Shown here: positions 20,909 through 33,219 of the stretch, piece by piece
Layout: every line of letters starts with the position of its first letter
How positions within the stretch are numbered: position 1 is the stretch's first letter
Assembly: GCA_024741835.1 (NCBI GenBank)
Contig: JAENRP010000045.1
Coordinates: 151,998 to 215,997 of the forward strand
Direction: 5' to 3'
Length of the DNA stretch: 64,000 nucleotides
DNA from: Diplocarpon mali
Taxonomy: Eukaryota; Ascomycota; Leotiomycetes; Helotiales; Drepanopezizaceae
Made by a program: the position numbers and the translations under genes
Notes under the pieces: generated by a model
What the model saw: the letters and a program-made list of their open reading frames with translations, nothing else
Told to the model about the DNA's origin: nothing
Database searches by the model: none

Positions 20909-23880
20909 TTCTATTAAAATGGTAAGCTATTCCTATCTAATAAGAAGGAAATTTGCACTATTAATAATAATATATATATTAATAAGGAACAGCCTTCTAT
21001 TAATTCCTTTAGTTATATAAGTGGATATGCTCTCTTAGCTGCTATTGAAAATAGACCTTTTGATATTAAGCTCTAGCACTATCGATTAGGTTACGCTAGC
21101 CTATAAACGGTTAGAAAGACCTAATCTGCTATTACTAATATATAGATTAAGGAAATAAAATCAAGAAAGATGCGAATTTGCGCTTCCTATAAGAAAGGCA
21201 GACCTCTTTAATATATTAATAAACGTTTAGCTCGCCCTTAACTTACAAAGGTACTTAATAAGCTATACGTTAACGTAGTTCATTTGAAGCCAACTGGCCT
21301 TAATAGCCATAAATACGCTTCTATCTTTACTTGCGCAGCTATAATAGCTAAGTAGGGATAGACTTATATAAATAAATCTAATACCTTTAAAGCAAATAAG
21401 AAGATAATTAGCCTCTTATAAACTTAGTATAATCGCATAATTAAGCGGTAGAGAACTGATAAAGGCAAGGAGTACTCTTTTATATAAATGCGAATACTTA
21501 TAGAAAACCTTAGTATGATTTTAAAGGAATCTACTTTATATATATTAGAATAAAATAGCAGATTAGAACGATTAATTTGCATATTAATAGAAAAGTTGCA
21601 AATAGCTATAATTGATTAAAATATCCCTTCCTTTTTCTAGCCTTACCTCCTTCTTTTAGTAATATACATTACTAATCTTACCGCCTTTGATATTCTAAAT
21701 GGTAAGACTCTATATAAGGTCTTTTAGGATAATATCGAGCCTAATAAGCCTTATATTCCTTTAGTTAAGTATCTTCGAGTACTAGGCTATTGCGTTTATA
21801 TGCTAATTAAGAAAGAATAGCGAACTTAAAGTAATAAACTTGCTTTAAAAGTAGAAGTAGGTACTCTTATTAGATTTAATAGTAGAAGTATCTATTAAAT
21901 CTATATACTATTACAAATAGGTAAAAAGATTATTTGATCATCTTATATTCGATTTGATAAAGACGGCCTAATTATAAGGCCGCAATTAAGAGGTGATTTG
22001 ACTCCTAGTCCAGGACCGCGAGTCAATTCTAACTTTTACGATAATGATGATTTCACTCTTAGGCTAGGACCAAGAGTCAATTCTGATTTAGGAGAAGCTG
22101 AGCTTCCAACTCTAAAAAAGAGAGGAAGACCTTTTGGTTTAAAGAATAAGGCTTACCTGCAGCCTTTTGAAAAGAGAGCTACTCGCTTAACTTATGCTCT
22201 TGGATTTAAGGCTAATAACTCTAATAATAAGGAAGCCTATTTAGGCGCCTTCCATATGGCCTTACTCGACTCTCTATACTTAAATAACCTGAAAATAGTC
22301 GAATAAGCCCTCTCTTGCGCTAATGCTAATAAATGGCGATCTGCGATCAACTCTAAGTATAATTCCTTCGCTTATAAGAATATATAAGTAGTAGTAAAAC
22401 GCTTAGAACTCTTTAAAGACGATAGAGTACTTAGATTAAGGCTTATCTTTAAAACTAAAAGAGATTAAAATAGGGAAATCTCCTAATAGAAGGTCAGATT
22501 CGTTATATAAGGCTATATATAATAATAAGGTCAAGATTACAACTAGACATTTGCTAGAGTTTGCAAATCTGCGGTTTAGAAGATCGCAATTGCGCTTATA
22601 GCACTATATGACTTTAAGTTAGATTAGTTCGATATTAAGATAGCTTTCTTTAATTCAAAAGCTAACTCTAATATTTATATCAAGTTACTTCTTAGATATA
22701 CTTAAGATAAGGTCGTTCTTTTACCTTAAGACTATTATCTTAAGCTTCTTAAGGCCTTATATAGCTTAAAGTAATCTCTATAACTATAGTAAGAAAAGCT
22801 ACGGTCCGAGTTGCAAAAGCTCGATTTTCAACCTCTTAATACTAATAATTGCGTATATATCAACTGCGCCTCTCGGATTCTCATTATTACCTATATCAAT
22901 AACTTCCTTATAGTAGCAAAGAAGGGTGATATATATAATAAGTTTAAAAGAGATCTTCGCAACCTCTTCGAAATTATAGGTAGCGAATTGGCTAATTACT
23001 TCTTAAGAGTACGTATAGTTAAAGATCAATAAAATAGAATGATCTTGCTTTATTAAAACGCTTATATTAATAAGGTTCTTAAACGTTTTTATATAATTAA
23101 TTGCAAAAGCGTACTAACGCCTTTTGCTAATAGCTATAAAGTTTATATAGTCAAATTTAAAGGCTAAGCCACTCTATAGGAAGTAAAGCTATACTAGGAG
23201 ATCTGCGGTTTATTATAGTACCTTGCGCACTATATACATTAGGATATACTATACTATTACTCTATTCTTAGCAAATTCCTTACTAACCCTTCGCTATAAT
23301 ATATAATAGCTTTAAAATGAGTTTTATAATACTTATAGGGAACGCGATTCTATTATACTACCTTTGGAAGCAAAACAACTGACCTAAAGCTTTAGAAATT
23401 GTATAGCTATTGCGATTCTAACTAGGCAGGCGATAGAGGAACTAAAGCCTCCTATTCTAAGGCCATCTTCTTCCTTAATAATAGCATAATTACCGCCTCC
23501 TTTAAGCAATAGACTATTATCGCTCTCTTATCTATAGAGGCAAAGTATATTACTATATGTAAATTCGCATAAGAGGCCTCTTAGATATGCTAAGTACTTA
23601 AGGAAATAGGCTATGCTAGCAATAATGCTACTAAAGTCGAGATGATCTGCGATAATTAAGGAGCCCTTTATCTTATTGAAAATCCCAAATATTATTAGAG
23701 AACAAAGCATATTAATATCAAGTTCTATTATATTTAGTAAGAGCTTTAGAAAGGCTATTTGGACCTCTAGTATACGAATACTAAAGATAATGCTGCTGAT
23801 AGACTCACTAAGAGTATGAATAGCTTTAACTACGCTGCCTTTATTAAATTATTAAATATAAAGGTTTTGCACCTCGATTA
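20909..23880 (+). pseudogene. Copia-C4 INT, RT and RNase H (broken)
   Basis: Continues the frame interrupted by Copia-D. The GAG-pre-integrase part (RLGYASLQTVRKTQSA-like) is at about 21,080-21,130, and an INT core with DKGKEYSF follows near 21,460-21,490. Two palindromic repeats (22001, 22055) precede an AT-hook-like KKRGRPFGLKNK at about 22,114-22,150. The RT includes FDIKIAFFN near 22,630 and the catalytic box degraded to YINN near 22,890 (Copia-C3 keeps YIDD). RNase H includes CDNQGALYLIENP near 23,650 and DNAADRLTK near 23,790. Confidence 0.78.
22001..22077. repeat. Two 23-bp palindromic mini-repeats between INT and RT of Copia-C4
   Basis: Copies at 22001-22023 and 22055-22077, spacing 54 bp. 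They encode TPSPGPRV and TLRLGPRV in the pol frame and lie in the opposite orientation to the copies near the protease. Confidence 0.88.
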
Positions 23881-24000
23881 AAGGGTGGATTTTTTTTTTT
23901 TTTTTAGCACCTCTATTATAGGGTGATTTTTTTTTGCACTTCCATTAAGGGGTGATTTTTTTTTACTCCCGGGCCGGGCCCGCGAGTTGATTTTGACTTA
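23880..24000. repeat. Tandem CACCTCTATTA...GGGTGA-poly(T) units plus one palindromic mini-repeat
   Basis: Three imperfect units of about 30 bp (CACCTCGATTAAAGGGTGG, CACCTCTATTATAGGGTGA, CACTTCCATTAAGGGGTGA), each followed by a T tract of 9-16. Then comes a nearly unmutated 23-bp palindrome at 23965-23987. The block lies in the 3' non-coding part and is shared by Copia-C3 (56697-56809) and Copia-C5 (50895-51005). Confidence 0.8.
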
Positions 24001-24165
24001 TTAAGAGGTGGATTTCCTACTCCAGAGTAGAGCGCGCTAGCAAACTCTACTCTATTTCCCATATCTGCAGGTTGTTTTTTCATACGAAACTGTAGATTAT
24101 AATAAAAAGTTATAATATCATATATATTACTGGCGAGTACCTTTAAAGGTCTCCCCAAAGGGGTA

Positions 24166-24398
24166 TATTATAGGAATACCTGTTATATATTTATTATATG
24201 ATCTATCATATGACATATTATATATATGATATATTATATGACTTACTATATGACTTAGTGGCAGCCCTTGTTAAATAGCTCGTAGTTAGAGAGCTCTCAT
24301 GAATCAAGACACCTAATATCGTCGTTTGCACCTCATACTTCTTCGTGCCCTCTTCTAGTTTACTATCAAGTTCACTATCAGAGAACCTTCTTGCTACA
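24166..24398 (+). repeat. Copia-C4 3' LTR
   Basis: Starts TATTATAGGAATACC and ends CTTCTTGCTACA. The last ~100 bp are nearly unmutated, while the first half has lost most CpA sites compared with the 5' LTR. Confidence 0.9.
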
Positions 24399-27130
24399 CC
24401 TTCTATTATATCCGCATATCAGCTGACGCTAAGGACCTAACTATATTCTATATGCGTTATAAGACCTACAAATATAAGGTTTTGCCATTCGAGCTAATAA
24501 ATAGGCCTGCCACCTTTTAAAGGTTTATTAATAATATTCTCCTTAACTACTTTAACGATTTCTACTCTACTTACTTAAATGATATTCTAATCTATTTAGA
24601 AAATTCCCTTAACTATAAGATTTATATTAAAAAGATCTTAGGAATTCTCTAACGCTATAGCCTTTAAGTAGATATTAAGAAAAGCGAGTTCGGGGTTATT
24701 AAAATTAAGTTCCTAAGGTTTATTATCAAAGTTTATAAAATTGAGGTAAACCCTAATAAGGTCTTAATCATTTAAGAGTGGAAATACGCCAAGAATATAC
24801 GCAGTATATAAAGCTTCCTAAGGTTCTATAACTTCTACTAAAGGTTTATTAAAAGCTATAATTATATCTGCCGACCTTTAATAGCTCTTATAGGAAACGT
24901 TCCTTTTAATTTTAATAACACTTATAAGGAAGCTTAAGAAGCTTTGCGCTTAAGCTTTCAAACGACCCCGATTTTATACTACTATTACCTTCAAAAGTAG
25001 ACAAGGCTTAAGACCGACGCCTCCGACGGTATAGTCGCTAGCGTACTCTCCTAACTTTAGGAAGACGATAACTACCACTTAATCAGGTACTTTTTGAAAA
25101 TAATAAATAACGCTAAGCTAAATTACCCTATTTATAATAAGGAGCTCTTAGCGATTTTTAAATCGTTTTACTAGTATAAGGCAGAATTACTTAAGGCCTA
25201 GAAAATAGTATATATATATATAGATTATAAAGCCTTTAAATACTTTATAATAACTAAGGACTTAATAGCCTAGTAGGCTCGCTAGGCGGAGTTCTTCGCT
25301 GACTTTAACTTCCTTATTATATACCGAATAGGTATAACAAATACGCTAGCTAATACACTCTTACGTTAAGACTAGGAGCTAATCCCTCTTAAGGCTAGGA
25401 AACGAGCTTTACGCCACTAGTAGCTCTTACCTAATAATAAGCTCTCTATAGAAGTACTCGCTACTAGAGGCGTTTCCACTCCTGGGCCTAGCCTATAAGT
25501 AACGACTATGCCAATTGCGCTAATAGAGGCACCTGCCGACCTAACGTCTAAGGTTAAGTATAATGTAGCGAACTACTATATTATTAATAAGGTCATTTAA
25601 GCTAATAAGACCTCCCTTAAGCTATAGAAGTTCCGAGACGAGGCGTAAAGCTATAGCCTCGACTATAAACTTAGCTAAGGCAAACTCTTTTTCTAAGGTA
25701 GACTCGTTATACTATCCCAACCTCTTAAACTGCAAATAGCCCTAATTCGTTATATGCATAAGCAACCTTACGTCGCATACGCTAGAATTAGGAAAATAAG
25801 ACTTCTAATAAGAAGAAAATACTACTAGAAAAGCCTTAGCAGCGATATTAGTACTTATATCTAGAACTATTATTATTTAAGAATAAAAGCTTATTATAAT
25901 AAGACCCCCGGTTTCCTATAACCCTTGCCAATTCCCGAATAAGCTTACTAACACTTGATAATAGATTTTATAAAGCTCCCGCTTAATGAACTTAGTTATA
26001 ATTTTACCTTTATAATTATCGATAGGTTATTAAAGAAGGCAGTTTCAATTCTATACTATAATTCAGTCGATATAAAAGGCCTTATAGAGTTGTTTTTAAT
26101 TCATTAGATATGCTATTTTAGCATGCTTAACTCAATTCTATTAGATAAAGGCGCCTAATTCGTCTCTACCTTTTAAAAAGAGCTCTATCGAATACTAAGT
26201 ATAAAGGTCAAGCTAACTACAGCTTATAACCCTAACGTTAATAGCTAAACTAAGATTATAAACTAGTACTTAAAACAATGCCTTAGACCGTTCTACTTAT
26301 ACTATTAAGATAATTAGAGTTATCTCTTGCCTTTAATAGATATTGCCTAATTGACCTTACTATATAAATCGCTAAGGCAAATTTCTCCTTTCTAAGTGCT
26401 AAACAGCTATAAAGCTCGCTCCTCTTAGAATTTAATTAACCTAAAGCCTTTATAAATAGCAACTAAGAGAGTAAATTGTAAAATAGCACTCTATATAGCT
26501 ACTAGAGCTTAAAAAGTAGTCCAATTCGCTCAATTATCTCTTTAAGTATAATAGGTTAAAATGAAACGGCTTGCAAACCTCTACCGCTGGCCAGTTGATT
26601 AGACTATAAGAGATGATATACTAATTAGTACTAAAAACTAAAAGCTCAATCGGCCGAGCTGGAAGCTCTCTAATAAGTAGTACGGCTTAGTAAAAGTACT
26701 AGAAAAGGTAGGAGAAAGCTAGAAGCTCTAATTGCCCAATTCGCTCCATTCGATCTACCCTATTTTCCACTCGCACTCACTACGTAAATATATTCCTAAC
26801 TTCCTACTAGGACAAGTTCGGGAACCTCCTACCCTAATTAAAGTGCTACTAAAATAGGAGGAGTAGGAGATAGAAGCAATAATTGGATCTTATATTCGAG
26901 CTCGAAAGCTCAAATATCAGATTAAGTGGAAAGGAGCTAATAAAGACCTTAAATAGTACCTGTACTCTAATGCTATAATAGCGCTATATACTATTTAAGA
27001 TTTCCATTTAAAAAACGTTTAGGCTAAAGGGCTACTAAGGGCGCTATTAAGCTAGCTTAAGTCATATAATAATAGAATTGACAATTATAAGGACCTAAAG
27101 GACAATACGCCTATAGATACAACTGCGCAG
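24399..27130 (+). pseudogene. Gypsy-1 RT second half, RNase H, INT and chromodomain (broken)
   Basis: Resumes the RT frame after Copia-C4. The catalytic box reads YLNDILIYLEN (24571 onward), changed from YLDD by one G to A. RNase H begins near 25,010 with TDASDGIVASVLSQ. INT has HLIIDFIKLPL near 25,960 and LLDKGAQFVSTF near 26,140. The C-terminal chromodomain at about 26,870-27,020 keeps KYQIKWKGA (26912 onward). Chromodomains bind methylated histone tails and are thought to steer such elements into heterochromatin. Confidence 0.8.
25478..25500. repeat. Single 23-bp palindromic mini-repeat, Gypsy-1 RNase H-INT linker
   Basis: The same position holds three copies in Gypsy-2 (37747-37859) and two in Gypsy-3 (44232-44299), with a 45-bp period. 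Confidence 0.85.
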
Positions 27131-27157
27131 GCGCGGTTTTTCTAAAGGGAAGGGTAG

Positions 27158-27410
27158 TATTATAGCCATATCATATATATAGTTATTTCATATATTAATC
27201 AGGTGCATAAGGTCAAGTGCACGCTAAGGTAGCAAGGTAGCTAAATCACATATATGCTAGTAAAGCACCTATACTTATTCTAAAGGAGCTCTACTAGAGA
27301 CTCTCTCTCCTTTATCTTTTCTTCTTAATTACATAGCGTACCTCTTGAGGTAATACAGTCAGCGTTACTCGATTCTCGCCCTACTGTACGCTCGAGAGTC
27401 AGTCGTAACA
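27158..27410 (+). repeat. Gypsy-1 3' LTR
   Basis: Starts TATTATAGCC (TGTTACAGCC in the 5' copy) and ends CAGTCGTAACA. The right half is almost free of RIP changes, whereas the left half has lost the CACGTGCAC motifs. Confidence 0.92.
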
Positions 27411-27415
27411 CCCTG

Positions 27416-30400
27416 TTCCTTTGAAATCTGCCAAATCTAAAGGTAAATAGGAAAAGAAGAACTAGGAGGCTATAGCTACTATAGCTAAAGGCCTTACCCT
27501 TAGCCTTAATAGAAAGTATCGCACTTAAATCATAGTCGACGATGCTCACGCTCTTTAGAACGCTCTTAAAGCAGGAGAGAGCAAACTTGTCGAGAACTTT
27601 GAGACTTATATAAACTTGATCAAATAGTTTAATAAGGCCAAGTATATTCCTTACTCTAAGTCGTTTAATAACTACGTCCTACGACTCGAGAGTATTCAAG
27701 CTCTCCTTTAAAGCTATAGCAACCCTTCTAATAATACTTAAATGAAAAAGTAATTGCTTAACAATCTCTTAATAGTTGGAATATAGAGTTTAATTATAAT
27801 TAACTTCAAAACCTCTCTTATAACTTAATAAAAGATAATTGTTACAATTCAAGAGTATAAAGTAACGTATAAATAAAAGCTAAAGGTGGCGCCTGTATCT
27901 ATGCAGATAGCTGCGTTAATCGCTAAGGCCTACCTCGCAAGAGGAGGAGGCCGCGGCAAAGATAATGGTAGAGATAGCAGCAGTAGTAGAGATAGCAGTA
28001 GAGGTAGAGATAGAGGCAGAGGCAGATATAGAGGCAGAGGTAATAGAGGAAGAGGAGGAATATAATAAGGAGGAATACAGAAGGGAGAAAGAGGAGGGAA
28101 ATGTTATAATTGCAGTAAATCTGGCTATTAGAAAGCAAAGTACTAGTTAAAGAAGAGAGGAGGAGATAAAGCTAGAGCTTAAATAGCTAAAGATAATACA
28201 ACCTTATCTGTCTACTCTTATTTTTTAAAATATGAAGTTGCCTTAATAATAGAAGCTATTAAGATAGCTCTAAGCTTAGAGGTAGATTAGCCTTTTTAAA
28301 AAGTAGACTCTAGCGCTATAAGACACTTCTCTAGTATATAAAACGATTTTATTAAAATTAGGAAGTGGAATAACCTAAAGTAAGTCAAAATAGCAAACGG
28401 CGCGCTCTTAGAAGCAATTGGCTATAGAGACTATATTATCAACGATAAACTGACGCTATATAACGTATAGTACGTTCTATCATTTGGCAATACTCGACTT
28501 ATATCGGTCTTAAAGCTCGGCGACGATAATATTACTATGATCTTTAGTAAAGAAGAGGCAAAAGGGTATTAAGGCGACGATATAGTATTTACTATACTAT
28601 AGCTTAATAGATTATTCACTTTATCTCGATCGCATATTGCTATTGCAATTGAAGCAGATGAAAAGGCTATAAACCTTAGCCTTATATAACCTTTAGAACT
28701 AATTAATATAGAGATGATATTGTAAAACTTGAATAAAACGGATTCAGAGCTCCTCTATAAGAGACTAGGTCACTTTAACTATACTAAGCTAAAGAAGCTA
28801 GTTGACGACAACTATAGCCTGAATATAGAAGCTCAAATCGCTTTTAAAGGAGAGAGAAACTGCGAAAGCTGCTTAATAGGTAGAATAAAGGAGTAATTCA
28901 ATAAGAAAACAGATATAAGAATAGATAAGATCTATAGAAGACTCTACGCCGATATATCAGGAATACTACTGCTATTAATTAGGGGGTATCGCTACTTCCT
29001 ATTAGTAGTAGATAACGCCTGCAGATGCTATTAGATAAGGCTATTAAAGAATAAGAGCGCTAATAAGATATAGCTAAAAATCAAAGATCTAAAGAAGCAA
29101 CTAGAGATAGAGAACTCTATATTAGTAGTATACTAAAGGTCTGATAATAGTATAGGAGAGTTTGGAGGCAGATTCTTACTATGGCTATTAAAAGGAGGTA
29201 TGACCTTAGAACCTTTACCTGCTTATAAGTATAGTTTAAATGGCGTTATCGAACGTTAGATATACGAAATTACGAAAATAGCTCGCTCTTGCATATACAA
29301 CGCTAAGATGAATAGCTATATATGGTGCTACGCTATAGAGTAGGCCTATAGGCTGAAGAATAGGAGGCCTACGAAGGCTCTACCTTTTAGAGAGCTGAAA
29401 GGCCTAACTCTATTAAAGGCGTACTTAGAATATACTAAAGATCTTTTAAAAATCAGAGTATTTAAGTCTAGGGCGTTCCTATTAAATAATAGAGGAAATG
29501 GCCTAAGTAAGTTCGAGTCAAGAACTATAATAGGAGCTTGGATATTCGTAGGTATAATAAGCTTAAAGACGTATAAGCTATTAAACGTCGAGACTCTAAA
29601 AGAACTAATATCTGCTAATATCAAATTTGACGAATACTCAACGTATAACGTAAAAGAAGTACAATTGCAGGAAAGACCTTAGAATAAGAGGCTAGCATAG
29701 GGTGCTATAAGCTTAATAAGACCTATAAGGCCAGTAGATATTACTAAAAGACCTCTTATAAGAGTTATAGAGAGGCCAGTATATGAAACTGAGAGAGTAT
29801 ATAGTACTAAAAGACTTATAACGTTAGAGTCGTTAGAAAACAGGTAGATTAGCAATAAAGCTGAAGTAAGAGGTACTAAACCTTAAAGGGTGATAGAAAA
29901 TATCCCTAAAGCGTCTGATCAACGCGTTCTAAAGCAAATAGAGACTCCTACCTTACGGTATAGTAGGAAGCTAAAGCTAAAACGAGTATTTGGCGAAGTT
30001 AATACGCAAGAGAGTGCATTGACCTTTATAGGAAATCAACTAACTGTTCCTATAGAGGTAATATTAGTATATAATATACTAAGTCAAAATCCAAAAGAAT
30101 AGAAAGAAGCAATACTTAATGAATTTAAAGCTATAAAATCAGCAGGAACCTTTAAAATAATATTAGGTAAACCTCCTATTAAGAGAAAGCTGATAAAATC
30201 GAAATTAGTTCTGCGAAATAAGATTATAAATAGAGTATTAGTAAGAAGGAAGGCTTGAATTGTACTAAAAGGCTATAAGTAATAGTATGAGGTAGATTAC
30301 TTCAATACTTTTACTAGCGTTATTAAGCATATAACTTTATAAGTTCTACTCGCCTTTGCAGCCTTAAGAGACTTAGAAATTGAGCAAATCGATATTAATA

Positions 30401-31446
30401 CAGCCTTCTTAAACGTATACTTAGCTAAAGACGTATATATGGCACTAATAGACGACGAATGCGACCTATTCTACAAATTATACCTTTAACTTTAAGGAAA
30501 ATAAGCCTATATCAAGCTTCTAAGGTCATTATACGGCTTAAAACAAGCACCTTAAGAATAGTAGCTACTAGTCAAAGATGAAATAGAGAAGGCTGGCCTA
30601 TAAAGCGCTAAAGCAGATCTAAATCTATTTATATAGGAAAATCAAGCTAATAATACAATTACGTATATATTAGTCTTTATAAATAATATACTAATTATTA
30701 GAAAATAATAAGATTGCGATTACTTTAAAAAGAAGATTCTTAATACTTAGAAAGGAAAAGACCTAAGGCTAATTAGCACCTTTATTAGAATATAAGTTGA
30801 ATAAGATCGCAAGGCTAGAACCTTACGAATCTATTAAATAGACTATATTAAGAAGATTCTTAATAGATTTAAAATGGCTAATTGCAAAAGGAATAACCTG
30901 CCAGCCTTAGCTAGTATAGTATTAAGAAAATTAAATACAGATAAAGCTTATACTAACGAGCTACTATAACCTGATAATATCTCACTTTACTAGCAGATTA
31001 TAAGAAGTATTATATACCCCTTAAACCTTATAAGGCTAGATATCTCCTATATTATCGGCCAATTAGTATAGCATATGGCAACCCCTTTATAAGATCACCT
31101 TTAAGCTACGAAACCCCTCCTGCGATACTTATAAAAGACCGCCGAAGATGGAATTACATATGGAAAAGGCGAAGTAAATTAATTTAACGCTTATACAGAT
31201 ACTACTTAAGCTATAGAGAACGATAGGAAGTCATTCTAAGGCTGGCTTATTAAGTATAATAGAGGAGTCGTTAGCTGGGCTGCGAATAGGTAAAAATCTA
31301 CTTCTCTAAGTAGTGAATAAGCCGAGATAATAGCGGCTTCTAACGGCTCAAGAGAGGTAGCTTAGATATTAAAGTTATTCGCCGACCTTAATATACAACT
31401 CGATCGATTACCTTATTTATAGCTCAATAACAAAAGAGCAAGATCT
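27416..31446 (+). pseudogene. Copia-B gag (rest), INT, RT and start of RNase H (broken)
   Basis: The gag continues in phase from 8641. It ends with an RGG/RS-rich stretch (about 27,930-28,060) and a zinc knuckle at 28102-28143 that reads CYNCSKSGYQKAKY, so the His and last Cys are both changed to Tyr by single transitions. INT: LYKRLGHFNYTKL near 28,760, a CESC pair near 28,865 and YFLLVVDNA near 28,995. RT: QIDINTAFLN (30385 onward) and a catalytic box degraded to FINN (30671-30700). RNase H starts near 31,190 with YTDTTQAIENDRKSFQGW. Interrupted at 31446 by Copia-C3; resumes at 57210. Confidence 0.8.
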
Positions 31447-31451
31447 CTTAC

Positions 31452-31691
31452 TGTTGCAGGAATGCCCGTCACATATTTGTCACATGATCTATCATATGAC
31501 ACATCATACATATGATATGTCATATGACTTGCCATATGACTTAGTGGCAGCCCTTATTAAATAGCTTGTAATTAGAGAGCTCTTATAAATCAAGACATAA
31601 GATACCTAATATTATCATTTGCACCTCATACTTCTTCGTACCCTCTTCTAGTTTACTATCAAGTTTACTATTAAAGAACCTTATTGCTATA
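31452..31691 (+). repeat. Copia-C3 5' LTR
   Basis: Starts TGTTGCAGGAATGCCCGTCACA, unmutated at the outer end, and ends CTTATTGCTATA. The outer part carries CATATG palindromes. Confidence 0.92.
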
Positions 31692-33142
31692 GGTTATAAG
31701 CCCCGTATGCCTATAAATAGCATTCGATAAATTCCATCGATTAGAGTCTCCTTTACAAATGAAAAGGCTGATCGATATTTTTAAGTTTTACTTAACCAAT
31801 AACGCACGACAGCGTCATTTTAATAATAAAAACAGTGGCTACTCCCCTTTCGGAGCGCTATATAATAATCCAAGCTTATATAAGATTCGTTACCGTAGCT
31901 GAATTATCAGGACTAATAGCTGAGATTACCAGCTTAATTGCTAAAAGTACTCCACTGCCTAAATCACCTATTTTTAAAGGGACTAATATATAGTACCTTA
32001 AACTCGAATTCAATAGTTTATCTCTTCCTCCTTCTCCTCCTTTTGATAACTCTATATACATATATACAAATAAGATATTATTATTATCTTCGGCTACCCT
32101 TAGCCTCCTTAAGTCTTAAAAGCTTAAAGGCGCAAAGGACTACAGCTAGTAGAAGAATAAGTTTTTAAACCTTATAAAGTTAAACGCCTTAACCATGCAT
32201 CTTTATATAAAAGCTAGAATATATGCTCTACCTAAGGTTGACTTATAGGACTGTTCTATTATAAATAAGGAAAGGGATGATTGGGTTAGATAAGAAGCTA
32301 AGGAATCTTAGATAAAGCTTACTATTATACTTAATTGTAAACTAGGCCTATTAGCTTATATAAAAGGCGATAAATCTACCTTAGATATATAGGAAGCTCT
32401 TTAAAAATAGTATAAAGGATCTGGAATAGTACTTAAATATAATACTATCTAGACCTATATTACTATTAAATATAACGACTTTAATTCACTCGAAGCTTAT
32501 ATTATCGCTTTTAGGCTTTCGATCACTAAATTGGAAGCTTTCGACTCTGCCCCTCCCTCTTACTAGCACCCTATTATATTTATTGCTAGCTGTTTTAATA
32601 GATGGCCCATTTAAGCAGATCGATAACGCTTTAACCTTCGCTTAGCTATAGCAGCTAGACGAAAATCAAAGATTACGCTTAAAGCTCTTATTAAAGATAT
32701 TACTAATAAAGCTCGAGCCTTATAGAGTTTAAAGATAAATGGAACCGTCTTATATAGTAATAAATCGGCTAGCAAGCCGCATTCCTCTGACTATAAGAAG
32801 TCAGATAATAAGAGAGGTTTTAAAGACTTAAAGAAGAGTACCTCTAAGAATACTACCAACTCCCCTAACTCCTCCAACTCCCTTTATCCTTATTGCAAGC
32901 AACTAGAGCTATACTATAAGGTAGAAGATTGCTTTGCAATTAATAAATCGAAAAGAGAGGCCTAGAAGAAGGACTTAAGGAAGAAGTACGTATTCTATTA
33001 CCTTAAAGGCAAGGATAATAAGTCCTTGCCATTATTATCAAAGGGTAAGAAGCCTTTTAAGAAGATTTAAAAGGAAGATAAAGAGTCAGATAATGACCTC
33101 TTTAGGTATACTATACTATTACTAACCCTAGGGCTAATTCTC

Positions 33143-33219
33143 ACTCGCAAGCCAGGCCTAAGAGTCAATTCCAACTCCTTCTTAAGGCCAATTTCCACTC
33201 GCAGGCCAGGCCTAAGAGT
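33143..33219. repeat. Two 23-bp palindromic mini-repeats before Copia-C3 protease
   Basis: Copies 33143-33165 and 33197-33219, spacing 54 bp. The Copia-C4 counterpart has spacing 48, a six-base in-frame difference. Confidence 0.87.

Larger units (their letters stand above)
12685..24398 (+). mobile_element. Copia-C4, copia element inserted in Gypsy-1 RT
   Basis: LTRs of 233 bp (12685-12917, 24166-24398) with the perfect target duplication CCTTC (12680-12684, 24399-24403). Without the nested Copia-D it is 5,542 bp. Behind the 5' LTR is GGTTATAAGCCCTGTATGCC, which corresponds (with one RIP change) to the complement of the anticodon-stem region of initiator tRNA-Met, the half-tRNA primer known from copia. 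Coding order is gag, protease, INT, RT, RNase H. The purine tract AAAGGGGTA precedes the 3' LTR. Copia-C3 and Copia-C5 are the other two family members in the window. Confidence 0.92.
8642..27410 (+). mobile_element. Gypsy-1, Ty3/gypsy chromovirus-type element inserted in Copia-B gag
   Basis: LTRs of 253 bp lie at 8642-8894 and 27158-27410. The target duplication is CCCTA (8637-8641) / CCCTG (27411-27415), differing by one G to A change. Without the nested Copia-C4 the element is 7,050 bp. The coding order gag (CCHC-like knuckle near 11070-11120), protease, RT, RNase H, INT and a C-terminal chromodomain identifies a chromovirus. The reading frames are full of TAA/TAG. A purine tract (AAAGGGAAGGGTAG) precedes the 3' LTR. 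The sequence after the 5' LTR, TAAGAAAAGATCAACTC, is the expected primer-binding position, but I could not assign a tRNA. Confidence 0.92.

Noticed and set aside
27923..28150. Two overlapping low-complexity ORFs on opposite strands
   Set aside because: Both are shadows of the RGG-rich gag region of Copia-B.
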